DNA of 64,000 nt, from positions 2,192,001-2,256,000 of the forward strand of contig JNLK01000001.1 of assembly GCA_000703065.1 (NCBI GenBank), in the 5' to 3' direction. This document shows positions 16,628 through 25,524 of this stretch, one piece after another. Positions within the stretch are counted from its first letter, which is position 1. Each line of letters starts with the position of its first letter. Source of the DNA: Lachnospiraceae bacterium AC2029. Its GTDB lineage: Bacteria; Bacillota; Clostridia; Lachnospirales; Lachnospiraceae. The notes under the pieces are model-generated. The model did not search any database. It saw nothing but the letters and a program-made list of their open reading frames with translations, and had not been told where the DNA came from. The position numbers and the translations under genes were made by a program.

Positions 16628-18895
16628 ATGGTTAAGCTCTATGAAACAGGGGCGTATCTGGTAGACGGAGAGAAGCTGATCCCGGATGACGGATCGGCAG
16701 CGGCAGCAGGCGTGAGCGTAAGCAAGGAAGAGGCTGCAAAGGCCACGATGGCTTACGGCATCCTGGAGAAGCACAACACGGCAGGGGACATGGAGAACCT
16801 GAAGGTGAAGTTTGACAAGATGACTTCCCACGATATCACATTTGTCGGTATCATTCAGACCGCCCGTGCTTCGGGACTGAAGGAATTCCCGATTCCCTAT
16901 GTACTGACAAACTGCCACAATTCCCTGTGTGCCGTAGGCGGCACCATCAACGAGGATGACCACATGTTCGGTCTGTCCTGTGCGAAGAAATACGGCGGAG
17001 TCTACGTTCCGCCTCATCAGGCAGTCATCCATCAGTATGCCCGTGAGGAACTGGCCGAGTGCGGCGCAATGATCCTGGGCTCCGACAGCCACACCCGTTA
17101 TGGTGCCCTGGGTACCATGGCCATCGGTGAGGGCGGCGGCGAGCTGGCAAAGCAGCTCCTCGGAAAGACCTATGATGTAAAGCGTCCGGGCGTGGTTGCA
17201 ATCTATCTGGACGGCGAGCCGGCAAAGGGCGTAGGTCCGCAGGACGTGGCTCTGGCGCTGATCGGTGCCACATTTGCAAACGGATATGTAAAGAACAAGG
17301 TAATGGAGTTCGTGGGACCGGGCGTTTCCAAGCTCACCACCGACTACAGGATCGGTATCGATGTAATGACCACGGAGACCACCTGCCTGTCCTCCATCTG
17401 GACTACCGACGAGGAGACACGGAAATGGTACGATACCCACTACCGTCCGGAGGCATATAAGGAGCTGAAGCCGGGTAAGGTGGCTTACTATGACGGCGTG
17501 GTTTATGTGGATCTGTCCAAGATCCGCCCGATGATCGCCATGCCCTTCCATCCGAGTAACGTTTATACCATCGAAGAGCTGAACGCAAACCTGAAGGACA
17601 TCCTTCATGACGTAGAAGAGAAGGGTAAGAAGCAGCTCACCGGAAATGTGGACTTCAACCTGAGCAGCAAGATCCGCAACGGCAAGCTCTATGTGGATCA
17701 GGGTATCATCGCAGGCTGTGCCGGCGGCGGATATGAGAATATCTGCGATGCTGCCGACATTCTGCGGGGACATTTCATCGGATCCGACACCTTTACCCTG
17801 TCGGTTTATCCGGCAAGTACGCCGATCTTTATGCAGCTGGCAAAGAACGGCATGGTAGCGGACCTGCTTCAGACCGGTGCCATCGTGAAGACCGCCTTCT
17901 GCGGCCCCTGCTTCGGTGCAGGTGATACGCCGGCCAACAACGCATTTTCCATCCGTCATTCCACCCGGAACTTCCCGAACCGCGAGGGCTCCAAGATCCA
18001 GAGCGGTCAGATCTCTTCCGTGGCGCTGATGGATGCACGTTCCATCGCAGCTACCGCTGTGAACCAGGGATATCTGACACCGGCTACGGATCTGGATGTG
18101 CAGTACACCGGACCGGCTTACTTCTTCGACCGTGCGATCTACGACAATCGTGTATATAACGGCTGGGGCAAGGCTCAGCCCGAGACCGAGATCCAGTTCG
18201 GCCCGAACATCAAGGACTGGCCGGAAATGGTGGCGCTGACGGACAATCTCCTCCTGAAGGTGGCTTCCGTGATCACGGATCCGGTTACGACCACGGATGA
18301 GCTGATTCCGTCCGGCGAGACCTCCTCCTATCGTTCCAACCCCATCGGTCTGGCAGAGTTCACCCTGTCCCGGAAGGATCCGGAGTACGTGGGACGTGCC
18401 AAGGCAGTGCAGGTGGTTGAGAGAAAGAGAGAAGAGGTGGGATGTCTTTGCAAGGCAGACGAGTCCCTGAAGCCCGTGATGGAGACCATCAAGGCGCAGT
18501 TCCCGGAGACTACGGGAGCAAATACCGGATACGGCAGCACCATTTTCGCCATCAAGCCGGGTGACGGCTCTGCCCGTGAGCAGGCAGCTTCCTGCCAGAA
18601 GGTTCTCGGCGGCTGGGCAAATATCGCCAAGGAGTATGCGACCAAGAGATATCGTTCCAACCTGATCAACTGGGGTATGCTTCCGTTCGTGATCGCTGAG
18701 GATTATGAGTTCGAGAATGATGATTATATCTTCGTTCCGGATGTCCTCGCTGCGGTTCGGGAGAAGAAGGACGTGATCAAGGCGTATGTAGTCAATAAGG
18801 GAATGAAGGAGCTTGAGCTGACGCTGGGTGACCTGACAGATGATGAGAGAGACATCATTTCCGCAGGCTGCCTGATCAATTACTATCGTTCCTGA
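16628..18895 (+). CDS. Aconitase-family hydratase (putative aconitate hydratase)
   Basis: 755 aa. Aconitase-superfamily signatures: [34 protein letters not shown], and CGPCFGAGD, which include cysteines that would hold a [4Fe-4S] cluster, plus a C-terminal swivel domain. In the cell it would isomerise citrate to isocitrate. The single-chain length matches the clostridial and YbhJ-like hydratases rather than the 890-residue AcnA, so a related 2,3-hydroxyacid substrate is possible; the citrate synthase at 3758 makes aconitate more likely. RBS ACAGGAGGACAAG is strong. Confidence 0.85.
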   Translation: MVKLYETGAYLVDGEKLIPDDGSAAAAGVSVSKEEAAKATMAYGILEKHNTAGDMENLKVKFDKMTSHDITFVGIIQTARASGLKEFPIPYVLTNCHNSLCAVGGTINEDDHMFGLSCAKKYGGVYVPPHQAVIHQYAREELAECGAMILGSDSHTRYGALGTMAIGEGGGELAKQLLGKTYDVKRPGVVAIYLDGEPAKGVGPQDVALALIGATFANGYVKNKVMEFVGPGVSKLTTDYRIGIDVMTTETTCLSSIWTTDEETRKWYDTHYRPEAYKELKPGKVAYYDGVVYVDLSKIRPMIAMPFHPSNVYTIEELNANLKDILHDVEEKGKKQLTGNVDFNLSSKIRNGKLYVDQGIIAGCAGGGYENICDAADILRGHFIGSDTFTLSVYPASTPIFMQLAKNGMVADLLQTGAIVKTAFCGPCFGAGDTPANNAFSIRHSTRNFPNREGSKIQSGQISSVALMDARSIAATAVNQGYLTPATDLDVQYTGPAYFFDRAIYDNRVYNGWGKAQPETEIQFGPNIKDWPEMVALTDNLLLKVASVITDPVTTTDELIPSGETSSYRSNPIGLAEFTLSRKDPEYVGRAKAVQVVERKREEVGCLCKADESLKPVMETIKAQFPETTGANTGYGSTIFAIKPGDGSAREQAASCQKVLGGWANIAKEYATKRYRSNLINWGMLPFVIAEDYEFENDDYIFVPDVLAAVREKKDVIKAYVVNKGMKELELTLGDLTDDERDIISAGCLINYYRS

Positions 18896-18935
18896 TGGTA
18901 ATACGAAGCTTAGTTTAACTGATATGGAATGAATC

Positions 18936-18985
18936 CGCCGCGGTCGAGCGTATCGTGCATCTGATGACACGTTAGATCCGCGGCG
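18936..18985 (+). terminator. Hairpin after the hydratase gene
   Basis: CGCCGCGG at 18936-18943 pairs with CCGCGGCG at 18978-18985 across a 34-base loop, followed by TTCTGATATT. Probable terminator, imperfect tail. Confidence 0.5.
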
Positions 18986-19084
18986 TTCTGATATTATGGA
19001 TTCAAGCCTGTAACCGCCGCAGGGCGAGGGCTTCCGGGTGGCGATGCATTTTCATTCGGATATACTGATGAAGGAGGTGAGAAG

Positions 19085-19528
19085 ATGAGTGATGCAGCAA
19101 TAGCAGGCCTGGTGTGGCTGGGAATTTTCGCATTTATGATCGTTTCGGAAGCGGTAACCGTCGGACTGACGGCCATCTGGTTCGCCGGGGGAGCGCTGGT
19201 AGCATCCGTTCTGGGATTTGTCGGTGTCAGCTGGACGTGGCAGATCGTGGCGTTCATGGTTGTTTCACTGATCCTTCTGATCGCGCTTCGGCCGCTTGCC
19301 AAAAGCAAGATGATGTCGCATGTGGTTGCGACAAATGCGGAGGGCCTGATCGGTCAGGCTTATCCGGTGCTTGCGAAGATCGGACCGGGACGTGAAGCCG
19401 GTCAGCTGAAGATCGGCGACGTGGAATGGCGTGCGATCTCCGAGGATGGCAGCGAGATAGAGGAAGGGACCACGGTTGTGATCCGGAAGATCGAAGGAAC
19501 CAAGCTGATCGTGATACCGAAGCCGTAG
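19085..19528 (+). CDS. NfeD-family membrane protein
   Basis: 147 aa. Two hydrophobic hairpins in the N-terminal 75 residues, then a soluble C-terminal OB-fold (residues about 85-147, GLIGQAYPVLAKIG to LIVIPKP). This is the short NfeD form that pairs with an SPFH protein to organise membrane microdomains; the SPFH gene follows immediately, as in most genomes. RBS AAGGAGGTGAG is near-consensus. No protease domain, so it is the short, non-ClpP-like type. Confidence 0.9.
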   Translation: MSDAAIAGLVWLGIFAFMIVSEAVTVGLTAIWFAGGALVASVLGFVGVSWTWQIVAFMVVSLILLIALRPLAKSKMMSHVVATNAEGLIGQAYPVLAKIGPGREAGQLKIGDVEWRAISEDGSEIEEGTTVVIRKIEGTKLIVIPKP

Positions 19529-19580
19529 GATATGAACGGATCGAAGTCATTTGTCTTTATTATATGAAAGGGGTGTTTTT

Positions 19581-20549
19581 ATGTCACCGACCACCATTGC
19601 ATTATTGATCGTTTTATTTGTGGTTATTATTATTCTGGCCAGCAGCATCCGCGTTGTACGTCAGGCAACCGCCTGCGTGATCGAGCGGTTCGGTACCTAC
19701 CGGACCACATGGTCCGTAGGTTTCCATGTGAAATGGCCCATTATCGATAAGATCGCAAGGCTGGTATCCCTGAAGGAGCAGGTAGCGGACTTCCCGCCCC
19801 AGCCGGTGATCACAAAGGATAATGTTACGATGCGGATCGATACGGTCCTTTTCTTCCAGATCACGGACCCGAAGCTATACTGCTACGGCGTTGAGAATCC
19901 CATCGCGGCCATCGAAAATCTGACGGCCACAACACTTCGAAATATTATCGGTGACCTGGAGCTGGACCAGACACTGACCTCCCGTGAGACCATCAATGTG
20001 AAGATGCGTGCTACACTGGATGAGGCAACGGATCCCTGGGGCATCAAGGTTAACCGTGTGGAGCTGAAGAATATCATCCCGCCGGCAGCGATCCAGGAAG
20101 CCATGGAGAAGCAGATGAAGGCAGAGCGTGAGCGCCGTGAGCAGATCCTTCGTGCAGAAGGTGAGAAGCGTTCGGCAGTCCTGATCTCCGAAGGTGAGAA
20201 GGAAGCAAAGATCCTGAAGGCAGAAGCTGAGAAGCAGTCCGCGATCCTTGCCGCAGAGGCAGAGAAGCAGGCGCAGATCCTTCGGGCAGAGGCAGACCGC
20301 GAGGCCCGCATCAAGAGAGCGGAAGGTGATGCAGAGGCCATCATCAAGGTACAGCAGGCAGAGGCAGACGGTATCCGGATGCTGAATGAAGCATGTCCGT
20401 CCAAGGAGGTGCTCACCATCCGAAGCCTGGAAGCATTCAAGCGTGCCGCAGACGGCAAGGCAACCAAGCTGATCATCCCTTCGGATATCGCAAGCGTTGC
20501 AGGTCTGGCAGGTGCCATCACCGAGACAGTGAAGACAACGAAAGAGTGA
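19581..20549 (+). CDS. SPFH/Band 7 (stomatin/QmcA-like) membrane protein
   Basis: 322 aa. N-terminal membrane helix (about 5-24), then the Band 7/SPFH domain (VIERFGTY, later VELKNIIPPAAIQ), and a long coiled-coil of Ala/Glu/Lys-rich heptads (REQILRAEGEKRSAVLISEG and following, residues about 185-275). These proteins oligomerise into rings that recruit or protect membrane proteins, often with NfeD or FtsH. ATG 19581 is chosen because of AAAGGGGTG just upstream; an earlier TTG at 19551 has no such signal. Operon with nfeD. Confidence 0.92.
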   Translation: MSPTTIALLIVLFVVIIILASSIRVVRQATACVIERFGTYRTTWSVGFHVKWPIIDKIARLVSLKEQVADFPPQPVITKDNVTMRIDTVLFFQITDPKLYCYGVENPIAAIENLTATTLRNIIGDLELDQTLTSRETINVKMRATLDEATDPWGIKVNRVELKNIIPPAAIQEAMEKQMKAERERREQILRAEGEKRSAVLISEGEKEAKILKAEAEKQSAILAAEAEKQAQILRAEADREARIKRAEGDAEAIIKVQQAEADGIRMLNEACPSKEVLTIRSLEAFKRAADGKATKLIIPSDIASVAGLAGAITETVKTTKE

Positions 20550-20560
20550 CGTGCAATTTG

Positions 20561-20591
20561 GGGACGGTTCTGGTTTGATCAGAACCGTCCC
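20561..20591. repeat. GGGACGGTTCT inverted repeat
   Basis: GGGACGGTTCT at 20561-20571 pairs with AGAACCGTCCC at 20581-20591 around a 9-base loop; a third related stretch GACCTGTCCC follows. The same GGGACnGGTTC family occurs at 30,316-30,379. Confidence 0.7.
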
Positions 20592-20678
20592 TGGCTGATC
20601 AGACCTGTCCCCGGATTGACGGAACCGACTTCGAATTGCCTGCTGAGTGCACTTTGTACAGTTTTCATGGACAATATT

Positions 20679-20714
20679 AGCCACATTTTCAGAGGTGAAA
20701 ATGTGGCTTTTGTT
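20679..20714 (+). terminator. Terminator after the SPFH gene
   Basis: 13-bp perfect stem AGCCACATTTTCA / TGAAAATGTGGCT with a 4-base loop at 20679-20708, followed by TTTGTTC. Confidence 0.85.
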
Positions 20715-20805
20715 CATCAACGGCAATTTTGCATAATTGGCACGAATGGAATCTGTCAATTTTAGGAATAATGTATAAATAATTGTTTTATTTTTCCGTA
20801 TGGCA

Positions 20806-20814
20806 TGATATAAT
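20806..20814 (+). promoter_or_regulatory. Extended -10 promoter of glgC
   Basis: TGATATAAT: a TG dinucleotide one base before a perfect TATAAT (20809-20814), 33 bases before the glgC start. No clear -35 at the ideal distance. Confidence 0.6.
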
Positions 20815-20847
20815 GACTTCATACTATTGCTAAAAAGGGGTGACTAT

Positions 20848-22116
20848 ATGGTTAAGAAGGAAATGATAGCAATGCTCCTTGCAGGAGGCCAGGGCAGCCG
20901 GCTCGGCGTCCTCACTTCAAAGCTTGCAAAACCTGCAGTTGCTTTTGGGGGAAAGTACAAGATCATAGACTTCCCGCTCAGTAACTGTATCAATTCCGGT
21001 GTCGACACCGTCGGCGTTCTGACCCAGTACCGGCCGCTTCGGCTGAATCAGCATATCGGAATCGGTATGCCCTGGGATCTGGACCGTAACTTCGGTGGTG
21101 TTACCGTGCTGCCGCCGTACGAGAAGAGCGGAAGCAGCCAGTGGTATACCGGTACTGCAAATGCCATCTATCAGAACCTGGAGTATATGGAATACTATAA
21201 TCCGGATTATGTTCTGATTCTGTCCGGCGATCATATCTATAAGATGGATTATGAAGTTATGCTGGATTATCATAAGTCCTCACATGCGGATGCAACCATC
21301 GCAACCTATCAGGTACCGATGGAAGAGGCAAGCCGGTTCGGCGTGGTGATCACCGATGATCAGGGTGTGATCCATGAGTTCGAGGAGAAGCCGGAGAAGC
21401 CCAGAAGCAACAAGGCTTCCATGGGTATCTACATCTTCAGCTGGCCGGTGCTTCGTGACGCGCTGATCGAAATGAAGGATGTTCCGTCCTGCGATTTCGG
21501 TAAGCACATCATTCCGCATATCCATGAGCAGGGCAAGAAGATCTGTGCCTATGATTTCAAGGGGTATTGGAAGGATGTCGGAACTCTCGGCTCTTATTGG
21601 GAAGCAAATATGGAGCTGGTGGACATCATACCGGAGTTCAATCTGTATGAAGAGTTCTGGCGCATTTATACGAAGAGCGACAACCTGCCGCCGCAGTATA
21701 TCGCTGAGGGCAGCACGGTGACCAAGAGTATCGTCGGCGAGGGAACGGAGATTCACGGTGATGTGGAGAATTCGGTTATCGGTTCCGGTGTTGTGATCGG
21801 CAAGGGAACGGTTGTGAAGAATTCCATCATCATGAACAGCGTTACCATCGGAGAGAACTGCGTGCTGGACAAGGCTATTCTGGCCGAGGGCGTGCAGGTT
21901 GGTTCCGACGTGCAGATCGGTGTCGGCGAAGAGGCAGAGAACGATTTTGCACCGCATATTTATGCATTCGGTCTTGCAACTATTGGCGAGAAATCGGTGA
22001 TTCCGGACGGTGTGACCATCGGAAAGAATACAGCGATTATCGGTTCGACCACAAAGGAAGAGTATCCGGACGGAACTCTGGCCAGTGGTTCCAGTATCAT
22101 AAAGGCAGGTGAATAG
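20848..22116 (+). CDS. glgC: Glucose-1-phosphate adenylyltransferase
   Basis: Makes ADP-glucose from glucose 1-phosphate and ATP, the committed step of glycogen synthesis. 422 aa from ATG 20848, chosen for AAGGGGTGACT upstream. Nucleotidyltransferase signature [10 protein letters not shown] is at the N-terminus, with the substrate-site motifs [21 protein letters not shown] and FEEKP; the C-terminal quarter is a left-handed beta-helix ([19 protein letters not shown] repeats). It is followed at once by glgD, so the enzyme is probably the GlgC/GlgD hetero-oligomer typical of Firmicutes. Confidence 0.96.
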   Translation: MVKKEMIAMLLAGGQGSRLGVLTSKLAKPAVAFGGKYKIIDFPLSNCINSGVDTVGVLTQYRPLRLNQHIGIGMPWDLDRNFGGVTVLPPYEKSGSSQWYTGTANAIYQNLEYMEYYNPDYVLILSGDHIYKMDYEVMLDYHKSSHADATIATYQVPMEEASRFGVVITDDQGVIHEFEEKPEKPRSNKASMGIYIFSWPVLRDALIEMKDVPSCDFGKHIIPHIHEQGKKICAYDFKGYWKDVGTLGSYWEANMELVDIIPEFNLYEEFWRIYTKSDNLPPQYIAEGSTVTKSIVGEGTEIHGDVENSVIGSGVVIGKGTVVKNSIIMNSVTIGENCVLDKAILAEGVQVGSDVQIGVGEEAENDFAPHIYAFGLATIGEKSVIPDGVTIGKNTAIIGSTTKEEYPDGTLASGSSIIKAGE

Positions 22117-22117
22117 C

Positions 22118-23242
22118 ATGAGAGCGATAGGAATCATTTTAGCAGGCGGTAACAGCAGCAGGATGGAAGAGCTTTCCGCAAAGCGTGCAGTAGCGGCTAT
22201 GCCGGTGGCAGGCTGCTACAGAGCCATCGACTTTGCACTGTCTAACATGTCCAACTCCCATATTCAGCGGGTTGCCGTATATACACAGTACAACTCCAGA
22301 TCCCTGAACGAGCATCTGAATTCCTCCAAGTGGTGGGATTTCGGACGTAAGCAGGGCGGTCTGTATATCTTCACACCGACCATTACAACGACCAACAGCT
22401 ACTGGTATAAGGGTACTGCGGATGCGCTGTATCAGAATATCAACTTCCTGAAGGATGCCCATGAGCCCTACGTAGTGATCGCCTCCGGTGATGGTATCTA
22501 CAAGTTGGATTACAACAAGGTTCTGGAGGACCATATCGCAAAGGGTGCGGATATCACCATCGTGACCAAGGACCTTGCGCCCCACGAAGATGATATCAGC
22601 CGTTTCGGTGTAGTTAAGCTTGGTGATAATAACCGGGTTGAGGATTTCGAGGAGAAGCCGATCATGGCAGAGACCAGCACCGTATCCATCGGTGTTTATG
22701 TGATCCGCCGTCGTCAGCTGATCGAACTCCTGGAGGCCTGTGCGGCAGAAGGACGTACGGACTTCGTAAAGGACATTCTGGTTCGTTATAAGAACATCAA
22801 GAAGATCAACGCATATCGCCTGGAAAGCTATTGGAGAAATGTCGGTACGGTAGATTCTTACTACCGGACCAATATGGATTTCCTGAAGCAGGACATCCGT
22901 GATTATTTCTTCCGTCAGCAGCCGGGTGTATATACAAAGGTGGAAGATCTTCCGCCTGCAAAGTACAACGGGGAGGCGGTTGCAAGCAACAGCCTGATCG
23001 CAAGCGGATGTATCATCAACGGAACCGTAGAGAATTCTGTTCTCTTTAAGAAGGTTTATGTCGGTAACAACTGCGTGATCAAGAACTCCATAATCCTGAA
23101 CGACGTTCATATCGGAGACAATTGCTACCTTGAGAATTGTATCATCGAGTCCAGGGATACGATCCGCGCAAATACGGTACATACAGGGGAGGCTGAGAAA
23201 CCGAAGATCATCGTCGAGAAGAGTTTCCGTTATACATTATAA
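22118..23242 (+). CDS. glgD: Glucose-1-phosphate adenylyltransferase, regulatory GlgD subunit
   Basis: 374 aa from ATG 22118, two bases after glgC; AGGTGAATAGC serves as the ribosome binding site. It resembles GlgC but the nucleotide-binding loop reads ILAGGNSSRMEEL, with a changed GGxGxR signature, and the FEEKP lysine motif is kept. GlgD subunits of this type have little catalytic activity and modulate GlgC, as shown in Bacillus-type enzymes. The C-terminal beta-helix is present. Coordinated expression with glgC is clear from the spacing. Confidence 0.95.
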   Translation: MRAIGIILAGGNSSRMEELSAKRAVAAMPVAGCYRAIDFALSNMSNSHIQRVAVYTQYNSRSLNEHLNSSKWWDFGRKQGGLYIFTPTITTTNSYWYKGTADALYQNINFLKDAHEPYVVIASGDGIYKLDYNKVLEDHIAKGADITIVTKDLAPHEDDISRFGVVKLGDNNRVEDFEEKPIMAETSTVSIGVYVIRRRQLIELLEACAAEGRTDFVKDILVRYKNIKKINAYRLESYWRNVGTVDSYYRTNMDFLKQDIRDYFFRQQPGVYTKVEDLPPAKYNGEAVASNSLIASGCIINGTVENSVLFKKVYVGNNCVIKNSIILNDVHIGDNCYLENCIIESRDTIRANTVHTGEAEKPKIIVEKSFRYTL

Positions 23243-23306
23243 AAAAGAATAAACCGAAGTACGACAGCATACGTCCACATGAGTTAGAAAGGGGAGGTTA
23301 CACGTT

Positions 23307-23582
23307 ATGCAGATTACTGACGTAAGAGTAAGAAAGGTTGCCAAGGAAGGAAAGATGCGTGCCGTTGTATCGATCACGATCGACAATGAGTTCGTAATCC
23401 ATGATATCAAGGTCATCGAGGGTGAGAAGGGGCTTTTCATTGCGATGCCCAGCCGGAAGTCTTCCGACGGTGAGTACAGAGACATTGCTCATCCCATCAA
23501 TTCCGGAACCAGAGAGATGATCCAGTCTCTCATCCTTGAGAAGTACGAGCAGACTTCTCTCGAAGAACCGGAAGAGTTCTAG
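23307..23582 (+). CDS. spoVG: SpoVG, RNA-binding global regulator
   Basis: 91 aa. Near-complete match to Spo[13 protein letters not shown], then [20 protein letters not shown] and [18 protein letters not shown]. SpoVG is a small nucleic-acid-binding regulator tied to septation, sporulation and envelope functions. RBS AGGGGAGG precedes the start. In many Firmicutes spoVG sits directly before glmU, as here. Confidence 0.97.
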   Translation: MQITDVRVRKVAKEGKMRAVVSITIDNEFVIHDIKVIEGEKGLFIAMPSRKSSDGEYRDIAHPINSGTREMIQSLILEKYEQTSLEEPEEF

Positions 23583-23613
23583 GACAGCCACATTTTTATA
23601 ATGAAATGTACCG

Positions 23614-23644
23614 ACGGGGCGCCGACAGGCGCTCCGTTTTCCTT
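23614..23644 (+). terminator. Terminator after spoVG
   Basis: 10-bp stem ACGGGGCGCC / GGCGCTCCGT (one G-T pair) with a 4-base loop, followed by TTTCCTTTC. Separates spoVG from glmU transcription. Confidence 0.85.
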
Positions 23645-23648
23645 TCTC

Positions 23649-23676
23649 TTGACTTTCCTTGGGAATTGTGTAAACT
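23649..23676 (+). promoter_or_regulatory. Sigma-A promoter of glmU
   Basis: TTGACT at 23649-23654, a 16-base spacer, TAAACT at 23671-23676. It gives glmU a leader of about 120 bases. Confidence 0.7.
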
Positions 23677-23682
23677 ATCTTT

Positions 23683-23794
23683 AGGTTTGGACCGGCGGGA
23701 GGTGTCGGTTTCTATGATGAAGGCTCGCGAAGCAGTGGATCGGACAGGCGAAAAACCTGTGAAATGCTTTGGGAGCCCATGACTACGTAGATCG
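23683..23794 (+). ncRNA. Structured glmU leader, class not recognised
   Basis: Nested complementary segments: ACCGGC pairs with GTCGGT at the start; then GGCTC (23722-) pairs with GAGCC near 23773, enclosing AAGCA / TGCTT and the innermost ACAGG / CCTGT with loop CGAAAAA. The arrangement of stacked stems separated by small internal loops is what a cis-regulatory RNA looks like. I compared it by eye with common riboswitch classes and found no match. It could also simply be a structured leader. Boundaries are approximate. Confidence 0.4.
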
Positions 23795-23806
23795 GAGGAT
23801 ATGAAA

Positions 23807-24544
23807 ATGAGTCAGTTGACAGCCCTGATCCTTGCGGCAGGCAAGGGAACAAGAATGAAATCGGAGCTTCCGAAGGTGCTTCACACCTGCTGCGGAAAGC
23901 CGATGGTGAGCCATGTGATCGATGCGGCGCGGGAAGCAGGTGCGGACCGCGTGGTTGTGATCGCCGGTTATAAGAGTGAAATGGTACACGAGGAACTGAA
24001 GGACAGCGTTCTCTATGCTGAGCAGACGGAGCAGCTGGGTACGGGACATGCCGTAATGTGTGCGGCAGACCAGCTGGGACAGGAAGGCGATACCCTGATC
24101 CTCTGCGGAGATACACCGCTGGTTACGGCAGACACTTTGAAGAAGCTCTGCGAGGCACATCGTGCGGCTGGGAACGGAGTCACGGTTCTGTCCGCGATCC
24201 TGGAGGATCCCACGGGCTACGGCCGGATCATTCGTGACAAGGACGGAGCTTTCCTGAAGATCACGGAGCATAAGGACTGCACGGAGGAAGAGCTTGCAAC
24301 GAAGGAGATCAATGCAGGCATGTACATCTTCGATACAGCCAGCCTTCAGGCCAGCCTGGGCAAACTGACAAATGACAATGCACAGGGTGAGTACTATCTG
24401 ACGGATACCATCGCCCTGATCAAGGAAGCAGGCGGACGTGTGGATGCCATGCCGGTCAGCAATACAAATGAGATCCTCGGCGTGAATACCGTCCAGCAGC
24501 TGGCGGAGGCTGAGGAGATCCTCCGTGCTTCCAAGGCGGAGTAA
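23807..24544 (+). CDS. glmU: UDP-GlcNAc pyrophosphorylase, GlmU N-terminal domain only
   Basis: Uridylyltransferase that makes UDP-GlcNAc from GlcNAc 1-phosphate and UTP for peptidoglycan. 245 aa from ATG 23807, which is better spaced from GGAGG than the ATG at 23801. Motifs LAAGKGTRMKS, QLGTGHAV, LILCGDTPLV, GYGRIIRD and EINAGMYIFD are intact. Normal GlmU is about 455 aa with a C-terminal left-handed beta-helix that acetylates glucosamine 1-phosphate; here the frame ends in ILRASKAE at the end of domain one and no acetyltransferase follows in any frame. Either a separate acetyltransferase exists elsewhere, or the C-terminal half was lost where the repeat array now sits. Confidence 0.88.
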   Translation: MSQLTALILAAGKGTRMKSELPKVLHTCCGKPMVSHVIDAAREAGADRVVVIAGYKSEMVHEELKDSVLYAEQTEQLGTGHAVMCAADQLGQEGDTLILCGDTPLVTADTLKKLCEAHRAAGNGVTVLSAILEDPTGYGRIIRDKDGAFLKITEHKDCTEEELATKEINAGMYIFDTASLQASLGKLTNDNAQGEYYLTDTIALIKEAGGRVDAMPVSNTNEILGVNTVQQLAEAEEILRASKAE

Positions 24545-24568
24545 GCGAGTACATGGTGCAAAAGCTAT

Positions 24569-24898
24569 GTCATCCTGAGTGCGAAGCACGAAGGATCTTA
24601 TGGCGACGCGAGGAAGCGGGAAAGATTCTTCGCACTGCGTGCTCAGAATGACATGGATCGCACGAAGGATCTTATGGCGACGCGAGGAAGCGGGAAAGAT
24701 TCTTCGCACTGCGTGCTCAGAATGACATGGATCGCACGGAGGATCTTATGGCGACGCGAGGAAGCGGGAAAGATTCTTCGCACTGCGTGCTCAGAATGAC
24801 ATGGATCGCACGGAGGATCTTATGGCGACGCGAGGAAGCGGGAAAGATTCTTCGCACTGCGTGCTCAGAATGACAAGGATCGCACGAAGGATCTTAGA
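24569..24898 (+). repeat. 74-bp tandem repeat array of an interspersed inverted motif
   Basis: Units begin at 24591, 24665, 24739 and 24813, with a partial copy at 24887 and a half-unit before the first. Period is exactly 74 bases and copies are nearly identical. Each unit carries GATTCTTCGCACTGCGTG...CTCAGAATGACA and a GAAGGATC half, i.e. facing versions of the TGTCATTCTGAG...GAAGAATC motif, so it can fold into hairpins. It fills the whole gap between glmU and pth and has no unique spacers. Confidence 0.92.
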
Positions 24899-24920
24899 AT
24901 TACAGAAGAGAGACATACAT

Positions 24921-25478
24921 ATGAAGATAATCGTCGGACTCGGGAATCCAGGAATAAAGTACGCCGGAACCCGCCACAATACAGGCTTCGCTGCTCTGAC
25001 GCAGCTGGCGGACCGCTATAACATTTCCCTGAATAAGAAGGAATTGAAGAGTATCACCGGTCACGGCTTCATCGAGGGCGAGAAGGTGGTGCTGGCCATG
25101 CCCCAGACCTACATGAACCTGTCGGGTGAGGCGGTGCAGCCCCTGCTGGCCTTCTACAAATGTACTCCCGAGGACCTGATCGTGCTTTACGACGATGTGG
25201 ACCTGGATGTGGGACGGCTCCGGATCCGTGGGCAGGGCAGCGCCGGCGGGCACAATGGGATGAAGAGCATCATTGCCATGATCGGGACCGGGGAATTTGC
25301 CCGTGTCCGGATCGGAGTGGGGAAGAAGCCGGAAGACTGGGATCTGGCGGACCATGTGCTGGGACGCATCCCCAAGGAGGAATTCCCCATCTTCCGTGAG
25401 ACCTGCGAGAAGGCTGCCGATGCGGTACGCCTGATCATCACGGACGGCGTGCAGGCCGCTCAGAACCAGTATAATTAG
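24921..25478 (+). CDS. pth: Peptidyl-tRNA hydrolase
   Basis: Recycles tRNA from prematurely released peptidyl-tRNA. 185 aa from ATG 24921, where MKIIVGLGNPG begins the family; upstream in-frame codons belong to the repeat array and are not protein. Catalytic histidine in RHNTGF (residue 20), the NLSG asparagine region and GSAGGHNGMKS are all present. mfd and a peptidyl-prolyl isomerase follow, the usual pth-mfd-prsA order of Firmicutes. Confidence 0.97.
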   Translation: MKIIVGLGNPGIKYAGTRHNTGFAALTQLADRYNISLNKKELKSITGHGFIEGEKVVLAMPQTYMNLSGEAVQPLLAFYKCTPEDLIVLYDDVDLDVGRLRIRGQGSAGGHNGMKSIIAMIGTGEFARVRIGVGKKPEDWDLADHVLGRIPKEEFPIFRETCEKAADAVRLIITDGVQAAQNQYN

Positions 25479-25524
25479 TTCATGGGAACGTGAATAACAG
25501 TTACGTTTCAGGAAAGGAAACCAC

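Noticed and set aside
16529-18970. An 813-residue minus-strand frame opposite the hydratase
   Set aside because: Shadow of the aconitase gene; no family signature.
24569-24898. CRISPR array
   Set aside because: The 74-base units are tandem without unique spacers and there are no cas genes, so it is a repeat array, not CRISPR.
24801-24920. N-terminal extension of pth into the repeat array
   Set aside because: The in-frame codons come from repeat DNA; the Pth family starts at MKIIVGLGNPG, and a ribosome binding site precedes that ATG.
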